NCBI RefSeq assembly: GCF_000203915.1
Contig: NC_008392.1
Span: 1,054,001 to 1,118,000 of the forward strand
DNA: 64,000 nt
Source: Burkholderia ambifaria AMMD
GTDB taxonomy: Bacteria; Pseudomonadota; Gammaproteobacteria; Burkholderiales; Burkholderiaceae
Reading direction: 5' to 3'
Below are positions 1-8,565 of the stretch, in pieces. Numbering within the stretch: position 1 is the first letter of the stretch; every line of letters starts with the position of its first letter. Under the pieces are notes generated by a model. It worked only from the letters and a program-made list of their open reading frames with translations. It did no database searches and had not been told where the DNA came from. A program made the translations under genes and the position numbers.

Positions 1-31
1 CATGGGCTTGCCAGGTTAACAGGAGACTGCC

Positions 32-493
32 GTGAGCAAAACTGCGGAACGCTTGTCAGCATTGGGGATTCGGCTCCCCAATATCCCCACACCAGTCGGA
101 AGCTACGCCCCGTACTACCGAGCCGGAAACCTGCTGTTTCTCTCGGGGCAAGGGGCTCGGAACGAAGACGGAACGCTTAGAAAAGGACGTCTCGGAAGCG
201 GTTATACGACGCAGGACGGATATGACGACGCCCGAAGAATAGCGTTGCAGCTCCTTGCTACTGCCGAACGTGCAGTCGGGGACCTCGACAATATCCGGGG
301 CATCGTGAAGATCTTCGGAATGGTGCAGGCGGATGCTGACTTCAAGGAGCACCCGAAGGTGATCGATGGGTGTTCGGAGCTATTCATGGAGGTGTTCGGC
401 GAACGAGGGCGGCATGCGCGCTCTGCGGTTGGAATGGCTTCGCTGCCGGCGGGCCTTGCGGTCGAAATCGAAGCGATTTTTGAGGTCGCTTAG
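32..493 (+). CDS. RidA/YjgF-family protein
   Basis: A 153-residue protein of the RidA (YjgF/YER057c/UK114) family, in the longer subgroup that begins with a motif like LPxxPxPVGSYAPYYRAGN. Family members deaminate reactive enamine/imine intermediates such as 2-aminoacrylate, or act as related small hydrolases; the exact substrate cannot be read here. The LLFLSGQ strand and the C-terminal RSAVGMASLPAG segment, which carries the conserved arginine region, are both present. The start is GTG at 32 with AGGAG at 21-25. It precedes a dicarboxylate/amino-acid symporter, a LysR regulator and an Asp/Glu racemase on the same strand, which suggests cleanup of imines made during amino acid catabolism (inference). 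An inverted repeat, GAACCTG-N5-CAGGTTC, lies just after it at 505-523 without a following T tract. Confidence 0.88.
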   Translation: MSKTAERLSALGIRLPNIPTPVGSYAPYYRAGNLLFLSGQGARNEDGTLRKGRLGSGYTTQDGYDDARRIALQLLATAERAVGDLDNIRGIVKIFGMVQADADFKEHPKVIDGCSELFMEVFGERGRHARSAVGMASLPAGLAVEIEAIFEVA

Positions 494-610
494 TCGCAGT
501 TGACGAACCTGCCTTTCAGGTTCCTCCAACAAAAAAACCGAACATTACGCCACGTCGGAAATCCGTCCGATGGATGAGTGTGTTCGCCGAACGGTCCCAT
601 TGAGAATTCC

Positions 611-1930
611 ATGAGAAAGACCCCATCCCTTACGCGCTATATCATTGGCGCGATGATCCTTGGCGCCATCGTCGGGGCGATCTGCCACAATCAAGTTCAG
701 GATTCCGCGAAGCTTGCCTCGATAGCCGGGTACCTCTCGATCGGCACTGAAGTATTCCTCCGCTTGATCAAGATGATTGTTGCGCCGCTTGTATTCGCAA
801 CCCTTGTACCAGGCATCGCAAAAATGGGGGATGTGGGTGCGGTGGGTCGGGTCGGCCTGAAGGCGATGTCCTGGTTCGTCGGCGCATCGTTGGTGTCGCT
901 CGTTCTTGGTCTTGTTTTGGCCAATTGGCTTCAACCCGGAGCCAATACCAATTTTCCGCTCCCCGAGGTCACCGCGAGCGTATCGTTGAGCACCAACGCG
1001 TTCTCGCTGAAGGACTTCATCACTCATCTCGTCCCCCGCTCCGCTGCGGAGGCGATGGCCCAGAACGAGATTCTTCAGGTCGTTGTTTTTTCCATATTCT
1101 GTGGGATCGCTTTGGCGGCACTCGAAGAACGAGGCAAAATGCTGGTGCAGGTGGTCGATCAGCTCGGCATGATGATGCTGAAGATCACGGAAGCGGTCAT
1201 GCGCTTCTCTCCGATTGCCGTCTTCACTGCTATCGCTTCGATTATTGCCACCAAAGGTCTAGGTATCCTGATGACCTTCGCGAAGTTCATCGGAATGTTC
1301 TATCTGGGGCTGGCAACTCTTTGGTCGGTACTGATACTCGTGGGTTTCATTTTCCTTGGACGCAGAATCTTCTCGCTGATCAAGATGATTCGTGCGCCGT
1401 TCCTGCTTTCTTTCATGACGGCGAGCTCCGAGGCAGCGTTTCCGCAAATGCTCACGGCACTTGATAAATTCGGTGTGAGTCGCCGTATCTCGAGCTTTGT
1501 CCTCCCGCTCGGGTATTCATTCAATCTTGACGGGACGATGGTTTACTGCACCTTTACGATCCTGTTCATCGCGCAAGCATACGGCATCGCCCTGCCGATC
1601 GAGACGCAAATCACGATGCTCCTGATGCTGATGGTGACTTCCAAGGGAATCGCGGGCGTTCCTCGGGCATCATTGGTGGTCATTGCAGCGACGCTCGCGC
1701 ATTTCAATTTGCCGGAAGCAGGTCTGCTCATGATCATGGCTATCGACACGTTCATGGATATGGGGCGGTCTGCGACCAATGCCGTGGGGAACTCTATCGC
1801 GTGCGCGGTCGTGGCGAAGTGGGAGGGCGCATTGGATGCGTCAAGAACGAATGCGCCAGAGACGGAAACGGAGCTAGTGGCGCGGCGCGAAGCAGGAGGA
1901 ACGTCGCCGTCTCCTGGAGTATCGACTTGA
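611..1930 (+). CDS. Dicarboxylate/amino acid:cation symporter (DAACS family)
   Basis: A 439-residue inner-membrane secondary transporter of the GltP/DctA family, which couples uptake of C4-dicarboxylates or acidic amino acids to H+ or Na+. It has eight hydrophobic segments and the family landmarks: the serine-rich re-entrant loop ASSEAAFPQ near residue 270, SFNLDG near 302, and the TM8 substrate motif DMGRSATNAVGN near 382. The reading frame is open from GTG 578, but ATG 611 begins the usual charged N-terminus (MRKTPSLTRY) before TM1, so 611 is preferred. The ribosome site is weak (TGAGAA). Position between RidA and an Asp/Glu racemase makes aspartate, glutamate or a related dicarboxylate the likely substrate (inference). 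Confidence 0.9.
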   Translation: MRKTPSLTRYIIGAMILGAIVGAICHNQVQDSAKLASIAGYLSIGTEVFLRLIKMIVAPLVFATLVPGIAKMGDVGAVGRVGLKAMSWFVGASLVSLVLGLVLANWLQPGANTNFPLPEVTASVSLSTNAFSLKDFITHLVPRSAAEAMAQNEILQVVVFSIFCGIALAALEERGKMLVQVVDQLGMMMLKITEAVMRFSPIAVFTAIASIIATKGLGILMTFAKFIGMFYLGLATLWSVLILVGFIFLGRRIFSLIKMIRAPFLLSFMTASSEAAFPQMLTALDKFGVSRRISSFVLPLGYSFNLDGTMVYCTFTILFIAQAYGIALPIETQITMLLMLMVTSKGIAGVPRASLVVIAATLAHFNLPEAGLLMIMAIDTFMDMGRSATNAVGNSIACAVVAKWEGALDASRTNAPETETELVARREAGGTSPSPGVST

Positions 1931-2028
1931 TTGGAACCGCAAGGGGTTCTTGCTATTGATGAAGCCGCGCAACCAAGGTCGTTTCGTTTGGCCATAAACT
2001 ACAGGGGGTATGCCTACCAAGGAGCATC

Positions 2029-2934
2029 ATGAGCCGCCCCCTTATCCCTGATCTCAGCTCTCGCGAGCTTCAAGCGGTATGTACCATCGCCGAATGCGGC
2101 AGTTTCATGGCGGCGTCAATCACTCTCAATGTTTCCCAACCAGCATTGACGCGTACGGTCCAGCGTGTCGAGCAAGCTATCGGTCTCGACATCTTTCGTC
2201 GCACAACGCGACGACTGGAAATCACTGCGGCCGGTGAAGAATTCGTTGCGCTGGCCAACCGTATTCTCGCGGATCTGCGCATCTCGGTTGACAGCATGCG
2301 CGAGATTACGGATGAACTGCGAGGTCAAGTCATTGTTTCCACGGTGATGTCTGTTGCATGTATCCATCTGCCCGGCATCATAGCCCGCTACAGCAAGTCG
2401 AAACCGCGTGTGGAAATCCAGATTCGCGAGGGTGTCTACGGAAAAATCGTGGAAGACGTTCGCGGTGGTGTAGCCGACTTTGGCATCACCTACATTGATG
2501 ATGTGCCTAATGAGCTGTCGACCATCAAATTGGCCATCGAAGCGTTCCATGTCGTAATGCCGAACGGGCATCCGCTATCGAAGAAGCCCGGTATATCGCT
2601 CGAGGAGGCATCGCACTTTCCCATGGTGTCGATGCCCAAGGAGTCGCAGACGAGACGACATCTTGAGGGTCTAGCGCTTGCGGGCGGCTTGGTGCTTCAA
2701 CACGCCGTTACAGTCAGTCAGTTCGCGACCGTTATGCAATGCGTCCAGGCCGGGGTCGGATTGGCGATCCTGCCGGGAGGAGCGGTACCGAGCGCACTTA
2801 GCGCCGGTCTTGTTTCAAGACCGCTAACGAAGCCTGTCGTCAATCGGACACTGGGAATCGTCCTGTTGAAGGACCGAGCGCTAACGCCGAGTGCGCGTGG
2901 ATTTCTTGGCCAGCTTCAAGCGTCGTGGGGATAG
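2029..2934 (+). CDS. LysR-family transcriptional regulator
   Basis: A 301-residue LysR-type regulator. The N-terminal winged HTH covers residues 8-66 (LSSRELQAVCTIAECGSF, then the recognition helix around SQPALTRTVQRVE), followed by a periplasmic-binding-protein-like effector domain from about residue 90. The start is ATG 2029 with AAGGAG five bases upstream. It sits on the same strand between the symporter and the racemase, so it probably controls that module in response to an acidic amino acid or dicarboxylate (inference). Confidence 0.9.
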   Translation: MSRPLIPDLSSRELQAVCTIAECGSFMAASITLNVSQPALTRTVQRVEQAIGLDIFRRTTRRLEITAAGEEFVALANRILADLRISVDSMREITDELRGQVIVSTVMSVACIHLPGIIARYSKSKPRVEIQIREGVYGKIVEDVRGGVADFGITYIDDVPNELSTIKLAIEAFHVVMPNGHPLSKKPGISLEEASHFPMVSMPKESQTRRHLEGLALAGGLVLQHAVTVSQFATVMQCVQAGVGLAILPGGAVPSALSAGLVSRPLTKPVVNRTLGIVLLKDRALTPSARGFLGQLQASWG

Positions 2935-3095
2935 GCTCGGCAGCATATATGCATATTTCGCAACAAATATTCGAAACAATTGGATGTATGTATTTGTCGG
3001 GTGCGACGGTACGATGCCCATCTAGCTGTCGAGGTGGATGCATTCCAGCATCGTGACGGAGACACCCAGATTCCATTTGAATTCGGAGATTTGAT

Positions 3096-3800
3096 TTGAA
3101 AACGATTGGTATTGTCGGCGGAATCGCATGGCCGAGTTCGATTATTTACTATCAGACGATTAATAGCCTTGTCGCTCAACAGATGGGTGGCGAAGGTCTG
3201 CACTGCGCGAAACTGGTCCTTGCACAGACCGACTTCGAGGAGATCGAACGTCGACAACGAGAGGGGCGCTGGGATATCGTGGGCGACTTGCTTGCTGCAG
3301 AGGGTAACAAGCTGAAGGCTGCGGGCGCCGATTTCTTCCTTCTAGCCTGTAATACCGTGCATACAGCAGCTGAGCGGATCGAGGCGAATGTCGATCTGCC
3401 GTTCATCCACATAGTCGATCCAACGGCCCGCAGCGTGCTGGAGCGAGGCTACAAAACCGTCGGTTTGCTTGGCAGCCGCTACACGATGACAGGAACCTAT
3501 TTCGTTAGCCGGCTCAAGGATCGCTATGGCCTCGACGTTGTCATTGCGGAGGGTGAGCATCAGGAGAACGTACACAACGCCTTGTACGAAGAACTCGCCA
3601 AGGGCATCTTCCTGCCCGAAACGCGCGAGAAGTTCAGGAGAGCGATCGCCGACCTGGTATCTCGTGGCGCGGAAGTGATCGTTCTGGGATGTACGGAGTT
3701 CGGCATGCTTGTCAAACCCGAGGATAGCCCCGTCCCGATTATCGATACGACCATTGCTCATGCCGAGGCTGCAGTCAGATTGGCATTGGCGTCCGAATAG
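3096..3800 (+). CDS. Aspartate/glutamate racemase family protein
   Basis: A 234-residue member of the PLP-independent Asp/Glu/hydantoin racemase superfamily, related to YgeA. These enzymes use two cysteines as acid/base pair, and both are present: Cys85 in LLACNTVHT and a cysteine near 199 in VLGCTEFGM. The N-terminal IGIVGGIAWPSSIIYYQ motif is also typical. The start is TTG at 3096 with GGAG at 3085-3088. It may interconvert D- and L-aspartate or glutamate taken up by the upstream symporter (inference). A 161-bp gap separates it from the LysR gene, so it may have its own promoter. Confidence 0.85.
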   Translation: MKTIGIVGGIAWPSSIIYYQTINSLVAQQMGGEGLHCAKLVLAQTDFEEIERRQREGRWDIVGDLLAAEGNKLKAAGADFFLLACNTVHTAAERIEANVDLPFIHIVDPTARSVLERGYKTVGLLGSRYTMTGTYFVSRLKDRYGLDVVIAEGEHQENVHNALYEELAKGIFLPETREKFRRAIADLVSRGAEVIVLGCTEFGMLVKPEDSPVPIIDTTIAHAEAAVRLALASE

Positions 3801-3821
3801 CGTCTCGGTCACATCAAGCGC

Positions 3822-4190
3822 GGCCAGTTCCAACAGCCGGCCATGGTCTTGCATGCGTCGCGCCGAGTCGGGCATGACTTGAGCTTCTTCCGTGCGGTCG
3901 TAGGGGCCGCGCGGAAACAGCTCCTTGCGACATACACTGCGTTGACCGCTTGCGGCTTACGTTTGAGTACCTCGATGAAGTGCCGGTAATCAACGTCGCA
4001 GTGCCTCACGCGCGGTCGCAGCTTCGGCGATTGGGGTGACGTGTTCGGCGCCGGCGTGCTCTTGCCGCTGCTCCTTCCGACACACCGGCGACGGGCGTCG
4101 CCCCGTACACGCTTCCTTTCTCGTCGTAGCGATGCCGGCCATCGGCGCTCTGTCGCACCACTCTCCACTCTGAGTCTTTGTCAGGCATAG
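3822..4190 (-). pseudogene. Degenerate transposase remnants (IS66 TnpA-like N-terminus and IS21 IstA-like fragment)
   Basis: No intact gene is present. On the minus strand, residues encoded from 4188 downwards (MPDKDSEWRVVRQ, then DGRHRYDEKG) resemble the N-terminus of small IS66-family TnpA proteins. The similarity is then lost through frame changes around 4060-4110. Further down, 3991 to about 3830 reads DYRHFIEVLKRKPQAVN, followed, after a frame shift, by FPRGPYDRT and a segment like LLELAA, which resembles the C-terminal half of IS21-type IstA transposases. The family names are from memory of these motifs, not from a search. The remnants directly abut the racemase gene and mark an old insertion. 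Confidence 0.45.
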
Positions 4191-4585
4191 GTGTCCACCT
4201 TGAATAGGTGGGCGCCTATGCTCGTCACTCCTGGCGACCACTGCCAGACGTTGAAGAAGTACCGCTTACCCTCGACCCTTCATTCCGCAGGAGGTGGGAC
4301 CGCCAGAGACCTGGCGTCCTCGGCATGGAGCGGCGACGCGGAATAGCGACGCTCCCAAGAACGCGTCAGCAGTCGCGCGTCTGGCGACCGCAGCGCCTCA
4401 TTCAATACGTCCGTTAATTTCCTTAGTCGGCAACAACTCGCATCCGTGCGCCGGGACTGCGCTGAACATCGACGTGCCGCATTCGCCGCGGAGATGACGT
4501 TGGGTTCCCCTCGCTACGGAAGTTGATGGCCCCGCCTGCCACTCGGGCACTTTGGTATGGACGCGAGGCTCCGGCGCAGGGGCGA
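4191..4585. other. Non-coding stretch, nothing recognised
   Basis: Short open frames here have no family resemblance or ribosome sites. No RNA gene or repeat is apparent. It separates the decayed transposase from the regulatory motif and leader of the DUF4148 gene. Confidence 0.4.
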
Positions 4586-4632
4586 GGAAGATTTTATTTC
4601 AAATGAAGACACTTTATCTCGTTTGTCGCGGG
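4586..4632 (+). promoter_or_regulatory. Composite regulatory motif, copy A
   Basis: The sequence has TTTTATTTC (4592-4600), ten bases, then ACTTTATCTCGTTTGTCGC (4611-4629). The same arrangement with the same ten-base spacing occurs near the LysR gene at 24751 (minus strand) and upstream of the OsmC gene at 28591. This copy lies about 220 bp upstream of the DUF4148 gene and points toward it. Binding by the LysR protein encoded at 24751 is inferred, not shown. Confidence 0.5.
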
Positions 4633-4832
4633 TAGAAAATAAGCGAAAAATTCACTTCAGCTGCGAACGCAGCCGCCGAGTAATCCGGGAAGCTGGCTCT
4701 GACCCCGACGGGTCGCCCGCAATAGCTTTTCTTCTCATCGGCGGTGAGATCCCGAGTTCGCGAGCGGAGATGCGGCGCCGATGCGCCCCAAGCCCGTTTC
4801 GCATTCTCTATTTCCATTTGTTGAGGTGAACA

Positions 4833-5159
4833 ATGAAATCCCGCTTGATCGTAGCCATGCTTGTGGCGCTATCCGCCTATGTTGCTACCCCGGCTTTCGC
4901 TAGCGAAAGCACCGTAACTCGCGCGCAAGTACGTGCGGAGTTGGCGGCGCTTCAGCAGGCTGGCTATTCGCCAAGCCGTCCGAACGACCCGCATTACCCG
5001 GACAATTTGCAGGCGGCATTGAACCGAATTCGAGACAACAGCGGCGGTGCGACCGAACGGCAGAAACTCGGCAACAGCAGCAACAGCGATTACGGGACAC
5101 AGTCGGGCCGTGGCGCCGTCGCGAGCACGGCCGAGCATTCAACCTATTTCGGTCATTGA
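4833..5159 (+). CDS. DUF4148 domain-containing secreted protein
   Basis: A 108-residue protein of the DUF4148 family, small exported proteins common in Burkholderiaceae. It has an N-terminal signal peptide (MKSRLIVAMLVALSAYVATP, cleavage probably after AFA at residue 23) and then the family core, with TRAQVRAELAALQQAGY and a DPHYPDNLQAA segment. The C-terminal part is low-complexity and polar. The start is ATG 4833, with GAGGTG eight bases upstream. It stands alone, preceded by regulatory motif copy A and followed by a strong hairpin. Function is unknown for the family. Confidence 0.85.
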   Translation: MKSRLIVAMLVALSAYVATPAFASESTVTRAQVRAELAALQQAGYSPSRPNDPHYPDNLQAALNRIRDNSGGATERQKLGNSSNSDYGTQSGRGAVASTAEHSTYFGH

Positions 5160-5502
5160 GCACTGTGCCACGAAGCTCGCCATTGACTGACACCGTACAG
5201 GGTGGCGCGGAGCAGATGGTGTTTGGCGCGCTGATCCCAACGCTGTCGGATAGTCATTGTGGTGTGAGGGAATACATTCCGACCTGGCGCCTTTCGCGGC
5301 AGGCCGTCCCGCCGCTGGCGGGACGGCTTATAGGCGCTGATACGTATCGTGAGTTCCGTGGCGCCCCTCGTTGCTCGACGACGCAATGCCCGTGAGGGGT
5401 GGCGGTGCTACCTACGTCAAGGTCCGGCGGCGCGGTCCCAATATACTCGCTGCACTGGACATTGCGTCACTTCGAGTTGGCACGAAACACGATAGAGACA
5501 CG
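5160..5502. other. Intergenic region with one strong hairpin, otherwise nothing recognised
   Basis: It lies between the stops of the convergent DUF4148 gene and the minus-strand SDR gene. Apart from the hairpin at 5303-5327 no gene, repeat or RNA was identified. Confidence 0.5.
5303..5327. terminator. Perfect 11-bp stem hairpin, candidate terminator between convergent genes
   Basis: GCCGTCCCGCC, loop GCT, GGCGGGACGGC. The perfect GC-rich stem is followed on the plus strand by only a short TTATA, so intrinsic termination is plausible but weak. It may serve either convergent transcript. Confidence 0.45.
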
Positions 5503-6246
5503 CTACACGGTGCTTCTCACCAAGCCTCCATCTACGCAGAGGTTCTGTCCAACGATGTATCCCGCAGCCTCGCTGCACAGGAAGGCACACGCCGCGGCAA
5601 ATTCCTGAGGCGTTCCGGCTCGGCCCGCGGGCACGCTTTCGATCATGGCGTCGGCCACGGCGCGCAGCTCGCGAAGGCGGTCGGTCAGGATCGTACCGGG
5701 AAGCAGATTGTTGATCGTCACGTTGAACGGCGCCACCTGCCTTGACACGCCGGCAACATAGCCCGTGAGGGCCATTCGCGGCGAAGTGGACAACTCCATC
5801 TTTTCTAGAGGCGTGCGCACCGTTACCGAGGTAATGTTCACGATGCGGCCAAAGCGGCGTTCGATCATCCCTGGCAACACACCTTGGATGAGGTCAACGG
5901 CAGAAAGAAAATTCAGCTCCAGCGCCTCGTGCCATTTGGCCGCATCCAGCTCCATGTACGGCACGGCCGGTGGCCCGCCGGCATTTGTCACCAGGATATC
6001 CGTGCTCTGGCAGGCGTCCAGCAACGCCGTGCGTCCGGCAGGTTTCGACAGATCCGCCACCAGCCACTCCACACCCGATGTCGCGTGCGGCGACAACTGC
6101 TCGGCGGCACGTCGCAAATTTTCTTCGCTTCTCGACACAAGGGTCACGTGCGCCCCCTCGGCTGCCAGCGCCCTGGCGCAGGCAAATCCCAATCCCGTTG
6201 ATGCGCCGCACACCACTGCCCGACGGCCGACGATTCCAAGATCCAT
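5503..6246 (-). CDS. SDR-family oxidoreductase (FabG-like, atypical active site)
   Basis: A 247-residue Rossmann-fold short-chain dehydrogenase. The nucleotide-binding GASTGLG is at 14-20, NAG at 88-90, catalytic-region Ser140 in NITS, and VDGG near the C-terminus. The canonical YxxxK is absent: the aligned segment reads STSPR (153-157), with arginine at the lysine position. This variant belongs to an SDR subgroup in which the Tyr/Lys pair is replaced, so classical ketoreductase chemistry is uncertain. It is the third gene of a minus-strand operon, 22 bp after DUF1330 and downstream of a class IV aminotransferase. It probably handles a product of that pathway (inference). Confidence 0.85.
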   Translation of the reverse strand: MDLGIVGRRAVVCGASTGLGFACARALAAEGAHVTLVSRSEENLRRAAEQLSPHATSGVEWLVADLSKPAGRTALLDACQSTDILVTNAGGPPAVPYMELDAAKWHEALELNFLSAVDLIQGVLPGMIERRFGRIVNITSVTVRTPLEKMELSTSPRMALTGYVAGVSRQVAPFNVTINNLLPGTILTDRLRELRAVADAMIESVPAGRAGTPQEFAAACAFLCSEAAGYIVGQNLCVDGGLVRSTV

Positions 6247-6268
6247 TTCAATGCTCCATTATTAAGGA

Positions 6269-6562
6269 TTACAGCGCAATGCCCGGCACCACAACGAACT
6301 CGGCTTGCGACACCGGTAAGCGAATCGCTTTGGCGGTTTGATACTCGGGTGACTCGTAGAATGCACGTGCATGATCCATGTCCGGGAATTCCACGAGGAC
6401 CATTCGGCGTTGCTCCTCCGGGCCCTCCAACGTCATCGGCGCCTGGCCCCGTGAAAGAAAGCGCCCGCCGTGGGCTTCGATGACGGTGGGGCTCAATGCC
6501 GTATAGCCGGAATAGATTTCGGGATCATCGACCTTGACACGTGCGATCAGATAGGCAGGCAC
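6269..6562 (-). CDS. DUF1330 domain-containing protein
   Basis: A 97-residue protein of the DUF1330 family, dimeric alpha/beta ferredoxin-like barrels. Typical features are the opening AYLIARVKVDDPEIYSGY, the central HGGRFLSRG and the FPDMDHARAFYESPEYQ segment. The start is ATG 6562, with GGAG upstream in GAAGGAGCCCATTGTG. The molecular function of the family is unknown. It is the middle gene between the aminotransferase (46 bp upstream) and the SDR (22 bp downstream). Confidence 0.85.
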   Translation of the reverse strand: MPAYLIARVKVDDPEIYSGYTALSPTVIEAHGGRFLSRGQAPMTLEGPEEQRRMVLVEFPDMDHARAFYESPEYQTAKAIRLPVSQAEFVVVPGIAL

Positions 6563-6608
6563 AATGGGCTCCTTCTATAGTCCAGTTGAATGTAGAGTGC
6601 TCTCGTGA

Positions 6609-7454
6609 TCAGCAGGTGTGCGCATAGGCCATGTAGAGTTCGCGCGCACGCTGGGCGATCGGTCCATAAGGCAGGCTGCGGTCTTCAACGCGATTGCAGT
6701 GAAGCACCTTGCCGTGGTTGCCCGTGCTGAACACCTCGTCGGCCTCCATGACGTCCGACGGGGCCAGTTGTGTCTCGCGCACGGTGATGCCGTCATCGCG
6801 AAGCAATGCCATGACGCGCTGGCGTGTGATGCCATTCAGGAAGCTGCCATTGGGCGTGGGCGTGAGAGCCACGCCGTCGCGCACGATCCACAGGTTGGCG
6901 ACGGCGAACTCCGCCACGTTGCCATCCGAGTCCAGCACTACCGCGTTCTCGAACCCCCGGGCTATTGCGTCTCGAATGATGCGCTGTGTGTTTGGATACA
7001 AGCAGGACGCCTTTGCCTCCGTGGGGGCCATGGAAGGGGCGGGCCGGCGGTACTCGCTGAACGTTGCACTGAAGCCTTTGTCTTCCGGCAACGGGGCCTC
7101 GAAGATGTGTAGGGCGAAGGTGGTGGTGTCGGCATCGGGCAGTAGGAAGCCACCGGGACAGAAGAACAGCATCTTGATGTAGTAGTCAGTCTCCTGATTG
7201 GTCAGATGACTCATGCCTTCGTGCACCAGCCGCTCGATTTCCTGTCGGTCTATCTTGGGCTTCATGCCCATCGTGAGCGCGGAATTGATGACGCGTTGGC
7301 TATGCGCCGATAAATCCGGCAGATGCCCGTTGATCGCCCGCGCACCGTCGAAAACCGTCGAGGCCATCCAGAACGCGTGATCGGCAGCACCGATCATGGG
7401 AACGCCCGAGTCGCTCCATTTGCCGTCAAACCAGATGATTTCGTTTTTGCTCAT
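6609..7454 (-). CDS. Class IV aminotransferase (branched-chain/D-amino acid aminotransferase-like)
   Basis: A 281-residue fold-type IV PLP enzyme. The PLP lysine is Lys148 in TEAKAS. The family motifs VAEFAVANLW and LNGITR follow, and the C-terminus carries the DEVFSTGN loop. Fold-type IV members transfer amino groups from branched-chain or D-amino acids or (R)-amines; the lysine context (TEAKASCLYPN, instead of the usual K-x-G-G-N-Y) leaves the substrate open. It is the first gene of the minus-strand operon with DUF1330 and an SDR, and is divergent from the LysR gene at 7600, with 145 bp between them that should hold both promoters. Confidence 0.85.
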   Translation of the reverse strand: MSKNEIIWFDGKWSDSGVPMIGAADHAFWMASTVFDGARAINGHLPDLSAHSQRVINSALTMGMKPKIDRQEIERLVHEGMSHLTNQETDYYIKMLFFCPGGFLLPDADTTTFALHIFEAPLPEDKGFSATFSEYRRPAPSMAPTEAKASCLYPNTQRIIRDAIARGFENAVVLDSDGNVAEFAVANLWIVRDGVALTPTPNGSFLNGITRQRVMALLRDDGITVRETQLAPSDVMEADEVFSTGNHGKVLHCNRVEDRSLPYGPIAQRARELYMAYAHTC

Positions 7455-7599
7455 GGGGTGATTTCCTTTGTTGCGTCGGTGTGCTTCGCGGGCTCATGGG
7501 GGGCAATGTCTCTTGCATCCGAAACGTCGCCACGGGCATCCCGTTCAACCGAAACCGGCCGGCGGGAGGGTTGTCCCCGGACTACCTGTGATATGAGTC

Positions 7600-8565
7600 A
7601 TGGATATAATAGGCCCCAACATTGGCTCCAGTGGGTGCGTCACGGTGCTATCTAATATTGGTGGAACTCATAACTGGACGTTGGCGGAACTTCGAGCGTT
7701 TTGCCTCGTCTGTGAATGCCGGAATCTGACTCAGGTCGCCCTCCGTCTGGAGATGAGTCAATCGGCGGTTTCTCTCATGGTTCAGCGATGGCGCTTGGCG
7801 CTTGGCACCACTCTTTTCGTGCGAACCCGCTATGGCGTAACGCCAACCGATGCCGCGATGGCGCTGCGAGACAAGCTCCATCCGTTGCTGGAAGGCATGT
7901 CGCTGGCGTTGGCCAATTCGCGAGGATTCGACCCGAAGACGTCCGAACGTGTGTTCCGCCTCCACATGAGTGACATCGGGCAATTGGTGTTCTTGCCGGG
8001 CCTCAACAGCTTCCTGGCGCAGCATGCGCCAGGCATTCGACTGCAAATCAGGAACCTTGCCTGGGAGGCGCTGGAAGCGGGGCTCAGCGCCGGAGAGGTG
8101 GACGTGGCGATCGGCTCGCTGCCGATGATCAAGGGGCGGGTGTCTTCGCGCGTGCTGCGCAAGGAACGCTATGTCACGGCCATGCGGAGGAGACATCCAC
8201 TGGCCAAACGCGCGCTGGATCTGGCCGCGTTCGCCGCGGCCGAACATATGGCCATCGACGCCACAAGTAGCGGGCATTCGTTGGTGGAAAGTGTGATGCG
8301 ATCGAAGGGCATGCAGAGACGCATCAGCCTCACGATGCCCCACTTCCTGGCCGCTGAACGCATCTTGGGAAGCAGCGACTATCTGCTGACCGTACCCGAG
8401 GTCGCCGTGATGTCCTTTCGAGATCCAAGCGCGCTCCACATCGTTCCAACTCCGCTGGAGCTTCCCACGTTCGATATCCGCTTACATTGGCACGAAAGAA
8501 GCCGCCAGGACCAGGAAATCAAGTGGCTGCGCGCGTCAATCACCAGCTTGTTCGAGAAGACATGA
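7600..8565 (+). CDS. LysR-family transcriptional regulator
   Basis: A LysR-type regulator of up to 321 residues. The HTH begins at WTLAELRAFCLVCECRNL (about residue 26), with the recognition helix MSQSAVSLMVQRW. The effector domain follows with VDVAIGSLPMI. The start is uncertain: ATG 7600 overlaps a TATAAT hexamer (7605-7610), so if that is a -10 element the true start would be downstream, for example GTG 7645. It is divergent from the aminotransferase operon, its probable target. Its effector is unknown. Confidence 0.85.
   Translation: MDIIGPNIGSSGCVTVLSNIGGTHNWTLAELRAFCLVCECRNLTQVALRLEMSQSAVSLMVQRWRLALGTTLFVRTRYGVTPTDAAMALRDKLHPLLEGMSLALANSRGFDPKTSERVFRLHMSDIGQLVFLPGLNSFLAQHAPGIRLQIRNLAWEALEAGLSAGEVDVAIGSLPMIKGRVSSRVLRKERYVTAMRRRHPLAKRALDLAAFAAAEHMAIDATSSGHSLVESVMRSKGMQRRISLTMPHFLAAERILGSSDYLLTVPEVAVMSFRDPSALHIVPTPLELPTFDIRLHWHERSRQDQEIKWLRASITSLFEKT

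Noticed and set aside
505..523. Hairpin after the RidA gene as a terminator
   Set aside because: Stem of 7 bp with no T tract on the plus strand; the following run is A, so intrinsic termination is not supported.
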